This document shows, piece after piece, positions 15,801 through 24,660 of a DNA stretch of 52,651 nt. Source of the stretch: Fulvivirga sp. (GTDB lineage Bacteria; Bacteroidota; Bacteroidia; Cytophagales; Cyclobacteriaceae); the NCBI GenBank assembly GCA_028280565.1, contig JANQLQ010000269.1, forward strand, positions 1 through 52,651. The letters run 5' to 3'. Both the position numbers and the translations under genes were made by a program. The stretch's first letter is position 1. Every line of letters begins with the position of its first letter. The notes below the pieces were generated by a model. That model ran no database searches. It was given only the letters and a program-made list of their open reading frames with translations, and was not told where the DNA came from.

Positions 15801-17818
15801 AAACTCTCTTCCTCAGAAGACCGGAACCGGCCTTTTCAACACAACTGAACGCCGGGTGTGTCAATGAGCTTACCTTCAGCATCTCGTCATCGTCCGGTGT
15901 GGGCCCTTTCGATGGGACATACCACGTGCGCCAACTTGTGAATGGTGATACCACGGAGGTAGATCAGCTTGACTTCAGGAATTCTGATGATGCAAACATC
16001 ACCTTGGAAAACGGGGACTACTTGGTCAACATGGAAATCACTGCCGATGATATTGCCTCATGTCCTGTGAGTACCCGGGATACGCTGATCCGCTTGGATA
16101 CCCCCACTTTGATCCCAGGGTTTAGTACGCCAAATCCACTTTTTACCTGTACCCCGGCTATCGTACAGCTCAACGATGAATCCGTGAGCCAACAGGGATT
16201 TAGTATTGTGGCTTGGGACTGGCAATTGTTCCATTCTTCATTGGGAGCGGTAGGCCAGGCCAATGTTCAAAACCCACAGGAAATAATTACGGAACGCGGC
16301 TATGTTAGTGTTCTGCTTCAAGTGGAAGATGACCAGGGGTGTAGGAAGGAGATACGGCAGGACTCGCTGATCTTTATTGATGAGCTCAACGGGGTGCTTA
16401 GCTTGCCGGTCGATTCTGTCTGCGTCGGGGTCCCGTTTGAATATTCGGTAGATTCCACCAATGCAGACCGGGTCATCTGGGATTTTGGGGACGGGATCGT
16501 ACGGGAAGGACAGGTGGTGATGCACACTTACCAACAGACGGGAACTCGTATACCTTCGATCATACTGAGGGATGGTGGGGGATTGTGCAGTGAATCGATC
16601 AACAGTACACTCGAGGTGGTGGGGCCGCCAGAAGTAGACCTTGGGGGTGACCGCGCCATTTGTGATGGTGAAAGCTTGGTGCTGACCAGTGGTTTTGGAG
16701 ATGGGTTCATCTTTGATTGGAACACGGGCCTGCAAACGTCTTCCATAGAAGTGACTGAAGGAGGACAATACTGGCTGGACGTGGCCGACACGGTGATCGG
16801 ATGTGTCAACTCTGATACTGTGCGGGTTACGCTGAATCCTGTGCCGAGTGTAACCTTAGCGCCTGTAGAGATCGTATGTCGTGGAGAAGATATCGAGCTG
16901 TTCTCAGAAGTATCGAGTGATGTAGTGGCTCTACAATGGCTTGTGGATGGAGTAGCGATGGGAGACCAAAGTACACTGAGTCTTACTTTGCAAAACAATG
17001 CTAATATACGGCTGCAAGTAACCAGTGCTAACGGCTGTACAAACTACGACACACTACTTGCCCAAGCCGTGCCCGAACCGGAATTTAACCTGCCAAACTT
17101 AGGAGTGTGCCCGGGGGACTCCACCGTTTTTGAAGAGATACCGTTTGATTTCGATTACCCCGAGCAGTCCTATGCGTGGTTCAATAGTGATGGAGAACTC
17201 CTATCAGAAAGCTCCGAACCCCGTATTGCCTTTAGTGAGGAAGGTGTATATACGTTGCTCTTTTCTTCCGGTACTTGTAGCGGCCAAGACTCGCTCAATG
17301 TCACTTTTGATCCCTTACCGGATAATACAGTTAACAATGACTTGGCCGTTTTTTGTGATGAGGAAGGACCTGCAAGGTTGGTAGTGGCAGAAGATTTTAC
17401 CGTAGAATGGATTGACCCGGTCCAGTCGGATGAGCAGGAACTTTTAGTACAGGATCCGGGCATTTACGCCTTTTTGATCACCAACGAGTTTGGTTGTACT
17501 GTGCCTGACTCTATCGTAGCAGAAAGCAGGTGTCCCCCGCGGGTATTCGTCCCGGACGCGTTTTCGCCTAATGGAGATAATGAAAACGAGTTTTTTGAGG
17601 TCTTCCCTAATAACGTAGGCGACTTTGAATTGGTGATCTACAACCGATGGGGTGAAGTGATCTTTCGAACCACCACGGTGGAAGAGTTTTGGGATGGTAA
17701 CTATAAAGGTCAGCTGATGCCCTCAGGAGTATACCCATGGACGATCCGTTACACGGGCAATAACATAGATTACTTGGAAGCTCAAAACTTGAATGGTAGG
17801 GTGACTTTGATACGATGA
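12818..17818 (+). CDS. Giant PKD-repeat adhesin-like protein with type B T9SS sorting domain
   Basis: A 1666-residue secreted protein. Residues 1-22 are a signal peptide (ILLKFIFLSSCITLSFGQ). The body is a string of PKD-type immunoglobulin-like domains, recognised by motifs such as WDFGNGN, WTFGDGT, WDFGDGT, WVYGDGN, WDYGDMS, WNFGNGN and WDFGDGI, at least eight, alternating with Cys-containing Ig-like segments. The last ~85 residues (VFVPDAFSPNGDNENEFF..., LVIYNRWGEVIF, W-D-G-N-Y-K-G, P-S-G-V-Y-P-W) are the CHU_C/type B C-terminal sorting domain. It should cross the outer membrane by T9SS and stay on the surface with the PorP/SprF-like protein encoded next, whose start overlaps its stop. Ligand unknown. 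Confidence 0.93.
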   Translation: MAKRILLKFIFLSSCITLSFGQTANFSARDASGCSPLVTFFDGTSSTGAEPLTYSWDFGNGNQISGNDATPGASYSTPGTYTVTLVVEDANGSGSAPVTTTITVFEGPAASFTIPAGSSGCSPVTVNLADNSSPGSAPITQYLWTFGDGTSSADQNPVKNYSIEGIYDINLIVQDANGCQDDFEVVEAITAVTPPDVDFMANRTTSCENTLDVSFTDATTYSTLPGLSYNYFWDFGDGTTSTQRNPIKTYTAGFYDVSFTVINADFGCTETLTRQQFIAVGQPRAAFDVILQEGCDVFDAQLSITSPLEPTYRFTWVYGDGNSESGTQNSPGLINQTYQYAQGGNYTIQLIVEDTTTTGCSTTVQENITFSNTFNFDFQADVRASCSVPITTQFTYSGDVPISYDWDFGNGQTSTDPNPQITFNQEGRFTVSLTVTDANGCVRTLTRDEFIQVGQVQAFFETTGDDVQLVPEFFNGDLALIAGGCTDEAVSFTDQSTSPTQIVSWTWDYGDMSPVEVTMDGTVPDHLYAEGTFSPSLTILTDDGCTDTYQCNECVIRGDRPDAQVDITADPESCCGYEGFFDNLTDTATIDFIWYTVSTGDFLGYERTAAGWVDGGAPLATDGDWDFGTTVPVPRCGGQVDMALYTYNNGCYDSTTVFNWQEGWLPYGSGGPQLQEVCVSNWSPGRVLDFNDPAFANIDWEWPGDGAVDSLRLRWDVTGGNTQCGFVIDTTYNVTEHGFLIQDENCDNPAQLVNRRTLIADSMRANNMFPIVTIPNCFQPNTATNDGYVFSITVWDLTSPRQCECTTSRETFFITVFEPTAQVNPSAMQGCAPLMVDLDPTLMGTATGATWTIFSANDTVTVSGLDPPPFTLDEPGDYRYSVELSTNDCNYDSVYADVIRVFGVDADFEVDPQSVCFTNTLTQQEITFTDQTRAFTQVVGRTWNFGNGNVINGNDSIVSETYTVSDVPSLALQPLGIQVTLEVEDDQGCVSQHDETLFLRRPEPAFSTQLNAGCVNELTFSISSSSGVGPFDGTYHVRQLVNGDTTEVDQLDFRNSDDANITLENGDYLVNMEITADDIASCPVSTRDTLIRLDTPTLIPGFSTPNPLFTCTPAIVQLNDESVSQQGFSIVAWDWQLFHSSLGAVGQANVQNPQEIITERGYVSVLLQVEDDQGCRKEIRQDSLIFIDELNGVLSLPVDSVCVGVPFEYSVDSTNADRVIWDFGDGIVREGQVVMHTYQQTGTRIPSIILRDGGGLCSESINSTLEVVGPPEVDLGGDRAICDGESLVLTSGFGDGFIFDWNTGLQTSSIEVTEGGQYWLDVADTVIGCVNSDTVRVTLNPVPSVTLAPVEIVCRGEDIELFSEVSSDVVALQWLVDGVAMGDQSTLSLTLQNNANIRLQVTSANGCTNYDTLLAQAVPEPEFNLPNLGVCPGDSTVFEEIPFDFDYPEQSYAWFNSDGELLSESSEPRIAFSEEGVYTLLFSSGTCSGQDSLNVTFDPLPDNTVNNDLAVFCDEEGPARLVVAEDFTVEWIDPVQSDEQELLVQDPGIYAFLITNEFGCTVPDSIVAESRCPPRVFVPDAFSPNGDNENEFFEVFPNNVGDFELVIYNRWGEVIFRTTTVEEFWDGNYKGQLMPSGVYPWTIRYTGNNIDYLEAQNLNGRVTLIR

Positions 17819-18849
17819 AGGGCAAACCACAGTATATCATAGTAGCATGGCTACTGTTACACTCATTCCTTGGGAATGCACAGGGTATTCAGTTGTCGCA
17901 GTATTACAATGTGTCCCCGCTGATGAATCCAGCCTTTGCGGGTACCGCTTATTCTTTCCGGGCAATCGCTAATTCAAGGATACAATGGAACCAACTGGAC
18001 GCCAGCTTCGATACATACATCTTAGCGATAGATTATAACTGGCAAAAATATAATAGTGGATTGGGATTTTATTTTGTGCATGATGACCAGGGGCAGGGTA
18101 CCGTAGAGCGCAACGAGGTAGCTGCACAGTATGTGTACTCTTTAAAGCTAAGTTCTAAGGCGTACGTGAGAATGGCATTGCAATCATCGGTAAACCAGCG
18201 ACGAATAGGGGATGATTTTAGTTTTCCAAGCCAGTTTAATGGATCCGGGTTTGATCCTAATCTTCCTACTGTTGATCAAGGCGTTTTTGAAACCCGTAAT
18301 TATGTCGACTTTTCGTCGGGGATACTGCTGTACACCGAAAAGTTTTGGACCGGGCTATCTGCAATGCATTTAAATCGCCCTGACCAGTCCCTCCTTGGTG
18401 AGGTAGACCGTATCGATCGGCTCTTTAGCGTGATCATGGGATATAAGTTTGTCCTAAAAGAGATCCCTACCATGCGTTATTTAAGAAGCAGTAACATTGA
18501 AAAGATTACACTTACCCCTACGTTCCAATACAAAAGCCAAGGCAGGTCTGATCAACTGGATATAGGGCTTTACGGGATATACAGCTGGGTTATGCTCGGC
18601 ACCTGGTACCGTGGTTTACCGATAAAAGACAATCCCGGGGATGATTTCAACAATGAATCGTTAATTTTCCTAGTAGGCCTTCGCCTGGACCAATTTTCCA
18701 TCTCTTATTCTTTTGACAACGTGATCTCGGGATTAGCGAATATAGCAGGAGGTGCGCATGAGTTTAACCTGATCTATCAATTTCCTAGGAGCAGGAAGAA
18801 AAACAGGCCAATGAAGTTCTTACCCTGTCCCACTTTTATTTCCGGTTGA
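17815..18849 (+). CDS. PorP/SprF family outer-membrane protein
   Basis: The 344-residue protein starts with a signal peptide (LLLHSFLGNAQG), then the family N-terminus GIQLSQYYNVSPLMNPAFAGT, whose PxMNPAxAG motif is diagnostic. The rest alternates amphipathic strands of an outer-membrane barrel (WNQLDASFDTYILAIDYNW, GLGFYFVHDDQG, SISYSFDN) and includes the H-E-F-N-L-I-Y terminal region. PorP/SprF-type proteins are encoded next to type B T9SS cargo such as SprB and are needed for its export and surface retention. Here it follows a PKD-repeat type B cargo with an ATGA overlap, so it is very likely its dedicated partner. The C-terminal tail beyond the last strand is short and basic. Confidence 0.93.
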   Translation: MKGKPQYIIVAWLLLHSFLGNAQGIQLSQYYNVSPLMNPAFAGTAYSFRAIANSRIQWNQLDASFDTYILAIDYNWQKYNSGLGFYFVHDDQGQGTVERNEVAAQYVYSLKLSSKAYVRMALQSSVNQRRIGDDFSFPSQFNGSGFDPNLPTVDQGVFETRNYVDFSSGILLYTEKFWTGLSAMHLNRPDQSLLGEVDRIDRLFSVIMGYKFVLKEIPTMRYLRSSNIEKITLTPTFQYKSQGRSDQLDIGLYGIYSWVMLGTWYRGLPIKDNPGDDFNNESLIFLVGLRLDQFSISYSFDNVISGLANIAGGAHEFNLIYQFPRSRKKNRPMKFLPCPTFISG

Positions 18850-18862
18850 TCATCCCTTTCTC

Positions 18863-19660
18863 TCAGCTGCAATACTTATTTTTTACTTGTTTAGCACGTG
18901 CGGGATTGTAATCTTCGGCCCGTTGAAAATCCTTACATGCTTTGGCAAGATTGCCCAGCTCATAGTAACATAACCCACGTCTTATGAATACATCGTACGA
19001 TCGGAGCTCTAAGTCAATGGCCCGGTCAAAGTCAGATTTAGCGCTGCGCCAGTCGCCCAATCGTTGATGGATAATACCCCGGTTGAAGATAGCTTGTCGA
19101 AAATTACGCTTGTGTTTGAGGACATAATTCATGTCACGTAAAGCTCCATAGTTATCCCTCAATTGTGAACGGCTGATAGACCGATGGTAATAAGCATTAA
19201 CGTGGGAGGGCTGCATCTTGATGGCTTTGTTGAGGTCAGACCTGGCTTCGTAATAATTGAATTCTTTAATATGGCACCTGCCACGACCGTAATAGGCTTC
19301 AAAATTGCCTGCCTTTTTCATTTCGATAGCCGCTGTATAGTCCATAATGGCACCTTCTATATATCCATTCTCTTCGTAACAACGGGCCCTGCCCAGGTGG
19401 GTAGCCACGGCCTTATTCCAGTTGAGGCTTTGTGAATAGAGGGGAATAGCCTCATCGTACTTTTCTAATTCTTCTTTGCAGCGCGCGAGGTTATAAAGAA
19501 TTTTCCAATTGTTGGGGTCCATTTTTAATGCCTTCGAAAAATGGAACTCGGCTTTTTCATAGTTTTCATTGGCAAAATGGTCTTCTCCCAATTCCAGGTT
19601 CCCTTTACAAGAGATCAAGAAGATCGATAAAAAAAGAAGGGAAGGGATGCCGTAGCTCAT
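18863..19660 (-). CDS. TPR-repeat lipoprotein
   Basis: The 265-residue protein begins with a lipoprotein signal peptide (LLFLSIFLISCKG; lipobox Leu-Ile-Ser-Cys, mature Cys near residue 18). About six tetratricopeptide repeats follow, e.g. YEKAEFHFSKALKMDPNN, YYEARSDLNKAIKMQPSH and WRSAKSDFDRAIDL, ending in LAKACKDFQRAEDYNP. TPR lipoproteins act as periplasmic scaffolds; the partner is unknown. It converges with the PorP/SprF gene, 13 bases apart. A 7-bp inverted repeat (ATAACTA/TAGTTAT) lies just before the start and includes part of the ATG, which could affect translation (inference). Confidence 0.85.
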   Translation of the reverse strand: MSYGIPSLLFLSIFLISCKGNLELGEDHFANENYEKAEFHFSKALKMDPNNWKILYNLARCKEELEKYDEAIPLYSQSLNWNKAVATHLGRARCYEENGYIEGAIMDYTAAIEMKKAGNFEAYYGRGRCHIKEFNYYEARSDLNKAIKMQPSHVNAYYHRSISRSQLRDNYGALRDMNYVLKHKRNFRQAIFNRGIIHQRLGDWRSAKSDFDRAIDLELRSYDVFIRRGLCYYELGNLAKACKDFQRAEDYNPARAKQVKNKYCS

Positions 19661-19948
19661 AACTATAAACTTAGTTATAAAACTTGTGGCTTCAAAGAAC
19701 CGCTGGTCAATACTTTGAAAAATTGCATGCGCTCTTTACCTGATTTATCAAGTTTCTCTTTAAAAAGATGAAGGAGAGAAATTTTTAGAAAGGTAGGATA
19801 CCGGGAAGAAAAATGAATTGTTCTTCGGTTATGCGCTTAATTCAAGAAAATCGTTAACCTTCAAATGCGCCCTGGCACTTGAACTTGACCCTGCGCTAAG
19901 CTTTCCATGGGTGGAGATCATTTTTCTGATTTCCTCTTTCTAATTTTC

Positions 19949-22045
19949 TTAGTAAGAGCCGTTGTACTTTCTAATGAACCATTCGCCGGAGATCAGCAGC
20001 AAGATCAGGAAGAATATCCATCGTAGATTGATAAAGGGTAAGTATTTAGTATCGCTGTGGATCGTTCCTTGGCTTTTTTCATTGGTAAGTGTTGTTTTTA
20101 GCTCATCCATCTCGTCTATGGTAAAAAAATTACCTCCTGATTTTCGGGCGAGTTTTCTCAGCAAGTCGTAATCTGCCGTTAGGTTCAATTCTTCGAGCTG
20201 TATTTCTTTTACAAGAAATTCGCCGGCTACGGCCAGTGTTTCCCCATCAAGGATGGTGCTCGCGGTGTATTGATAAACACCTTCTTTCAAGCCGTTGATG
20301 GCATAGCGCGTATTGCCCTCCGAGGGGATATAGGTATAGTTTGATGCATTTCCATCTTCATCTTGAAGTTGCAAGTCGATTTTATTACCGTAGATACGCT
20401 CATATAAGTCATTGTAGGTCTCCGATTCGAAGATCACCGGTTCGTTCGTGGTGAATTCATTTTTCAAAGGGTAGAGTTTGAATTTACGCTTGTCTTCCTT
20501 AGAAGATAGGAACTGGACGAGTTTGCTGATCAGCTCGTTAAATAATTCGTTGTCATTTTCTTGTGCATATGCTGTGAGTTTCCATCGCCATAGTCCACTG
20601 CCGAGGATCAACCCAGACCGGGGCTCACTTCCTTTAACTACTACCAGTGGTTTATTGGTATTTAAGCTGCCTACCCTCTGCTGGAGCATGACACCGGCGT
20701 TCTCCTTAAGCTCAAACCTTCCAAAGGGTACGGTCAGTGGAGGAAAGTTATTAAAGGATCGCTGCAGCTCGCTGCTCAGTGAAAAATTGCCAAACGCCGG
20801 GTTATAGACCGCAAGGATTTCGTCGTACTCTCCTGACACGGCTTTTATGAATGCCAGGTCATTCACGCTGTTGAGCCGGTTCAGATCGGTTAAGCCACCG
20901 TATATCCAAAGTGTAGACGTTTCTTGCTGCTTGAAACGTTGGATGAACGGTAAACTTACACCCCGCCTGCCCGGCAGTTGGTGGTAGATCACCAGGTCAA
21001 ATTTATCCTTGGAATCCCTAAGAGCGCGGACATCTTGTGGCAGGCTCAAAATAAACTGGTGGAAGGAGTAGTTTTCGTTGCTTTCAATCGCCGCTCGTAT
21101 GGATTTAATGTCGGGGTGAGGCGCAGCTGCCACCAGGGCGATCTTCTCCTGTCCTTCGATCACTTCTACATATGCCTTCATTTGGTTATTTTGCCCGTTG
21201 AATTCCCGGTCTTTGCGCTCCACACTGACAGTATATGATTGGTATCCGCTTACTTTGGCATCTATCTCGAACCTTATCTCCGTAAGCGACCTTTCTTCAG
21301 AAAGCCGGGCTTGCCTCGAGGCGAGTACATTGTTTCCCTTACTGACCGTAACGGTGACTGTCTCCCCTGTAAATCCTCTTTGGGTGAGCTGGGCGACCAG
21401 CGGAAATTTATTCCCTTGGTATGATATCTTATTGTATAGCAAGGAGCTAAGGACTATATCAGATTTAGGCACCGTGTCACCTACTGCTAGCGAGTAGATC
21501 TTGTGGCCATAGTTCGCATAGGTGGGGAGAAGACCCTGGTTGTGGATGCCATCGGAGAAGAGCAAGATCCCTCCCAAATTTCTTCCCTCGAAATCGGCAT
21601 TTACATCTTTTAAAAGGTCGTACAAGTTGGTGCTGGGTTCTTGAAATTCTATTTCCGAAAGGTCGGCCAGTCTTTTTTGGGAAATACTTCTGAATTCAAC
21701 CTCAAAATCCAACGCTTCCAGTTCATCTGCCCGGGCCTCAATTTCACCGGCTACCTGCTTCCAACTGGCGCTGTCCACGTTGCTGGTCACGGAACGCGAA
21801 TTATCTATGGCGATAACAAACGTGGACTTTTCAATTTCGTTTTGAACCTGCTTTAAGATCGGCGAAACGAGTAGCATGCTGATCACGGTGACCGCGAGCC
21901 ATCGTGTGCCGAAGAGTACTTTATTCCAATTAGCTCCCCATGGCCCTTGTTTTTTATACAATACGATGGCGTACCCCAGCCCCAGTAGGATACAAATGAT
22001 CAAGAATAACGGGGAATACTCAAAAATCAGCGCGGGTCTCTGCAT
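19949..22045 (-). CDS. Membrane protein with von Willebrand factor A-like domain
   Basis: From ATG 22045 (a GTG two codons upstream is possible) the protein is about 698 residues. Two N-terminal membrane helices (~10-28 and 46-64) are followed by a VWA-like domain with FVIAIDNSRSV (MIDAS-like D-x-S-x-S) and GILLFSDG. Then come a long beta-rich region, a glutamine-amidotransferase-like segment and a C-terminal membrane helix (~675-692). This layout is widespread in Bacteroidota as an uncharacterised VWA membrane protein, sometimes near BatA/MoxR genes; here it stands alone. The VWA fold suggests metal-dependent protein contacts in the periplasm. An exact TAnnTTTG box lies 38 bases upstream. 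Confidence 0.82.
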   Translation of the reverse strand: MQRPALIFEYSPLFLIICILLGLGYAIVLYKKQGPWGANWNKVLFGTRWLAVTVISMLLVSPILKQVQNEIEKSTFVIAIDNSRSVTSNVDSASWKQVAGEIEARADELEALDFEVEFRSISQKRLADLSEIEFQEPSTNLYDLLKDVNADFEGRNLGGILLFSDGIHNQGLLPTYANYGHKIYSLAVGDTVPKSDIVLSSLLYNKISYQGNKFPLVAQLTQRGFTGETVTVTVSKGNNVLASRQARLSEERSLTEIRFEIDAKVSGYQSYTVSVERKDREFNGQNNQMKAYVEVIEGQEKIALVAAAPHPDIKSIRAAIESNENYSFHQFILSLPQDVRALRDSKDKFDLVIYHQLPGRRGVSLPFIQRFKQQETSTLWIYGGLTDLNRLNSVNDLAFIKAVSGEYDEILAVYNPAFGNFSLSSELQRSFNNFPPLTVPFGRFELKENAGVMLQQRVGSLNTNKPLVVVKGSEPRSGLILGSGLWRWKLTAYAQENDNELFNELISKLVQFLSSKEDKRKFKLYPLKNEFTTNEPVIFESETYNDLYERIYGNKIDLQLQDEDGNASNYTYIPSEGNTRYAINGLKEGVYQYTASTILDGETLAVAGEFLVKEIQLEELNLTADYDLLRKLARKSGGNFFTIDEMDELKTTLTNEKSQGTIHSDTKYLPFINLRWIFFLILLLISGEWFIRKYNGSY

Positions 22046-22082
22046 CAACACTATTTAACGATGACCTTACAAAAAAGATATG

Positions 22083-22090
22083 CAAAGATA
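22083..22090 (-). promoter_or_regulatory. -7 box upstream of the VWA membrane-protein gene
   Basis: TATCTTTG on the minus strand matches TAnnTTTG exactly, 38 bases before the ATG. No matching -33 TTG is seen. Confidence 0.4.
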
Positions 22091-22505
22091 CAGGTTGATC
22101 CGCTACTGGCATCATGAAAAAAGGATTATAAGCCTTAGCAAAGGCAGCCAGTGCAAAGTAAGGTGAGAGATCCTGACGAAATACGATAAAGAACCTCATT
22201 AAGAAAATTACAGGATAAGGTTTGGCCACCAGGACATTGAAGAGTTGTAAGGTAGCAAGAACACCGGTAAAATAAAATCCGCATACTGATCCAGGGGGGA
22301 CGGTTTTGCTTTTGAGCTCATGTCAGCCTGTTTAAAAATGACCAAGGTTGGTCATTGTGTCTCTTTGTTTTCGTGTGGAAATTCGATACCTGGGAGAAGT
22401 CTAATTGATACCGATAATTATTAAAATATAATAATACTTATTAAAACAATTAAAAATATTCTCTTATATATATAAAGTAATAACCTAAAATTAAATACTT
22501 CCTGC
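22091..22505. other. Noncoding divergent intergenic region
   Basis: I see no convincing gene. The right part (22400-22500) is extremely AT-rich and probably includes the promoter of the LytTR regulator, though no exact TAnnTTTG is present there. A short minus-strand frame at 22020-22229 has no credible start context or domain. Confidence 0.4.
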
Positions 22506-23279
22506 ATGCAAGCTTCAACATTATGCACAGTAGTTATTGAAAATGATCCTAGGCAAGCCGTTTCCAACCTTTTGAAGGATTACTACCAGTCGTTCCGGGT
22601 CACTAACGAAAAAGGTTTGAGTGACCGGGAAAGAATGCTAAAAAGTGACAGCACCGAGGTGGTAGTTTTAAATACCGAAAACGGGATCCAGTCTGTGATA
22701 GATTCTTTCCGGCAGTTACTACATACCCACGGTCAAGTTGTTTTAACGACCGATCCCCCTGTGGCATCGTTTGAGGATGTCGAGGTATCGGCTTTAGACT
22801 GCTTAGTCCAACATAAGAAAGTAGACCAATTGATGCGGGAAGTGGCGCGCAGCAAGCGATTGGTCATAAAACTATCGCAGGGTAAGAAAAACAAAACGGC
22901 TACAGCAGAGCCTCCCTTAACCACCTACCGGGACCGGATCGTGATCAAGACTTCCGATGCTTATCATATTGTAAAGAAAAAAAATATAATACGTTGCGAG
23001 GCGGATGTCAATTACACGAAGATCCATTTAAGTAACGGCCGGCCGATCATTTCGGCCCGTACATTAAAGCAGTACGAAAGAATGTTGGGAGGACTTCCTT
23101 TCTTGAGGGTACACCAGTCCCACTTGGTCAACATTGATCATCTTTTAAGGTATGAGAAACGAGATGGTGGCACATTGATTTTGGAGGACCAACAAGAGGT
23201 GCCCGTATCGAAAGGTTATAAAGACGGGCTGCTTTGTCTTTTGAATCAATTTGATGCGATTTCTACGAATAATAAATGA
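22506..23279 (+). CDS. LytTR-family regulator with degenerate receiver domain
   Basis: The 257-residue protein ends in a LytTR DNA-binding domain (~140-250): DRIVIKTSDAYHIVKKKNII, YTKIHLSNG, the ART-LKQYERMLGGLPFLRVHQSHLVN block and VPVSKGYKDGL. The first ~125 residues follow receiver topology: VVIENDP at strand 1, EVVVLNTENG at strand 3 and SALDCLVQHKKVDQLMREV at helix 5. The expected phosphoacceptor Asp is Asn56, and the conserved Lys-Pro after strand 5 is Gln-His. It therefore probably does not use canonical Asp phosphorylation. No histidine kinase is adjacent. The LytTR assignment is firm; the pseudo-receiver reading is from alignment by eye. Confidence 0.88.
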   Translation: MQASTLCTVVIENDPRQAVSNLLKDYYQSFRVTNEKGLSDRERMLKSDSTEVVVLNTENGIQSVIDSFRQLLHTHGQVVLTTDPPVASFEDVEVSALDCLVQHKKVDQLMREVARSKRLVIKLSQGKKNKTATAEPPLTTYRDRIVIKTSDAYHIVKKKNIIRCEADVNYTKIHLSNGRPIISARTLKQYERMLGGLPFLRVHQSHLVNIDHLLRYEKRDGGTLILEDQQEVPVSKGYKDGLLCLLNQFDAISTNNK

Positions 23280-23630
23280 TTCGTTACAGTGGCACATAGT
23301 CATTTTATTCTGCTGATTAGACTAAGTCATTTGATTTTATCTAAAGTGGTATATCTTTCCCCAGGCATTGGAGTTGGCCTCGACTAGGAAGGCTTTACAG
23401 ACCTGCCAACTAATTCTACTAGAAGCGACTTTAACTAGGTCTACCTTGATAGATAACTTTTTACAATTTTACTTTAATTTCAGCGTGCTAGGGATCACGA
23501 TCTTAAAACCTAAGAGTTACCTGTTACAATTATCAATTTGCTAAAGAAGGGGAAATGATTAAGATAATATTAGTTTTGTTGATGTCAAAATTGTTCTATT
23601 ACTAGGTTGTACTGAAACGCGTAGGCTCTT
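23280..23630. other. Intergenic region with a -7 box before the AraC gene
   Basis: No gene is visible. TAGTTTTG at 23571-23578 is an exact TAnnTTTG match, giving a leader of about 45 bases before the AraC-type ATG; no TTG at the usual -33 distance. The rest shows no strong hairpin or repeat. Confidence 0.35.
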
Positions 23631-24548
23631 ATGAAAGAAACAAGAGATATAATTGTCCATCATTCTATCTCAGATCTTTACAAGGCGCTTAACCTCCCGA
23701 TCGAGCAAGAAACGGATTTTACGATCCATTTTTTACCGGACATTCACCCTACGGTACCGTTTACTTCGCCGGTATTTCGTGCTAATTACTATTCCTTCGT
23801 ATTTGTAAAAGATGGACGTGGGACCTATACTACAGACGAGCAGGTGTTTGCTACCGCGCCAGGCACCATTTATTTCACCAACCCCGGGCATATCAAGGCC
23901 TTTGAATTAAAAGAGCTCAATGATGCATACATCATTACCCTGACCGAAGCATTTTTAAAAGAGCAGGTCCACCCGGCCATTTTCGAAGAATTCCCATTCT
24001 TGCTGGCGGAAACTGTACCTCCAAGCACTTTACCGCCGGGTGAGTTCGTGGAGTTTGAAAAACTTTACTTGCAGATCTTCGAAGAGTTTAAAAAGGAAAG
24101 CCCCTCGAAGTATAAGATCATTGGTAACCTGTTCGTGGTCCTGCTTTTAAAGATCAAGGATCGCTCCTGGAAAAACTATGACCCATTGGAAGAGGGGGAT
24201 AGGAGCTCGCAGATTGTGAAAGCTTTTAAGCGATCTATGGAAAAACACTACCGCGCTTTGAACGAGGGAGTGGAGAAGTACTTGTTCCAGGTGCAGGACT
24301 ATGCCCGCGAGCAAAACCTGCATCCCAGCTACCTTAGCAATGTGATAAAGAGTAAAACCGGCCGGTCGGTCAATCAATGGATACGTGAAAAAACAATTGC
24401 TGAAGCGCAGGCGCTTCTTAAAAACTCTTCGCTTACTGCGAAGGAAGTAGGTTATAAGCTTGGCTTTTCAGAACCTACCCATTTTAGCAGTTATTTTAAG
24501 AAACACACCGGGTTTACGCCTAATTCCTACCGTAAGCAGGTCACTTAA
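23631..24548 (+). CDS. AraC-family transcriptional regulator
   Basis: The 305-residue protein has an N-terminal cupin-like sensing domain (residues ~20-130, including ANYYSFVFVKDGRGTY and a P-G-T-I-Y-F motif) and a C-terminal double HTH (residues ~215-303). The second HTH shows AKEVGYKLGFSEPTHFSSYF and KKHTGFTPNSYR, the AraC signature. Its natural target is probably the SDR gene 113 bases downstream, in the same direction without a terminator between, possibly as one transcript. The inducer is unknown. Such AraC-SDR pairs usually respond to a small aromatic or carbonyl compound (inference). Confidence 0.92.
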   Translation: MKETRDIIVHHSISDLYKALNLPIEQETDFTIHFLPDIHPTVPFTSPVFRANYYSFVFVKDGRGTYTTDEQVFATAPGTIYFTNPGHIKAFELKELNDAYIITLTEAFLKEQVHPAIFEEFPFLLAETVPPSTLPPGEFVEFEKLYLQIFEEFKKESPSKYKIIGNLFVVLLLKIKDRSWKNYDPLEEGDRSSQIVKAFKRSMEKHYRALNEGVEKYLFQVQDYAREQNLHPSYLSNVIKSKTGRSVNQWIREKTIAEAQALLKNSSLTAKEVGYKLGFSEPTHFSSYFKKHTGFTPNSYRKQVT

Positions 24549-24660
24549 GTCGCTCTCCTTAGAAATTCGTCATTTTCCCTTAAAAATCTGTCATATCCCG
24601 CAGGAAGAGCCGCCGTTAATTTGTATTGAAAGCAAATTAACCAATAAAACATTGACAAAA

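Noticed and set aside
13000-17500. Long antisense and alternative-frame ORFs inside the PKD gene
   Set aside because: They arise from the repetitive, GC-balanced coding sequence; none has a domain or a plausible start.
22020-22229. Small minus-strand ORF upstream of the VWA gene
   Set aside because: It overlaps the promoter region and the 5' end of a supported gene, and has no recognisable features.
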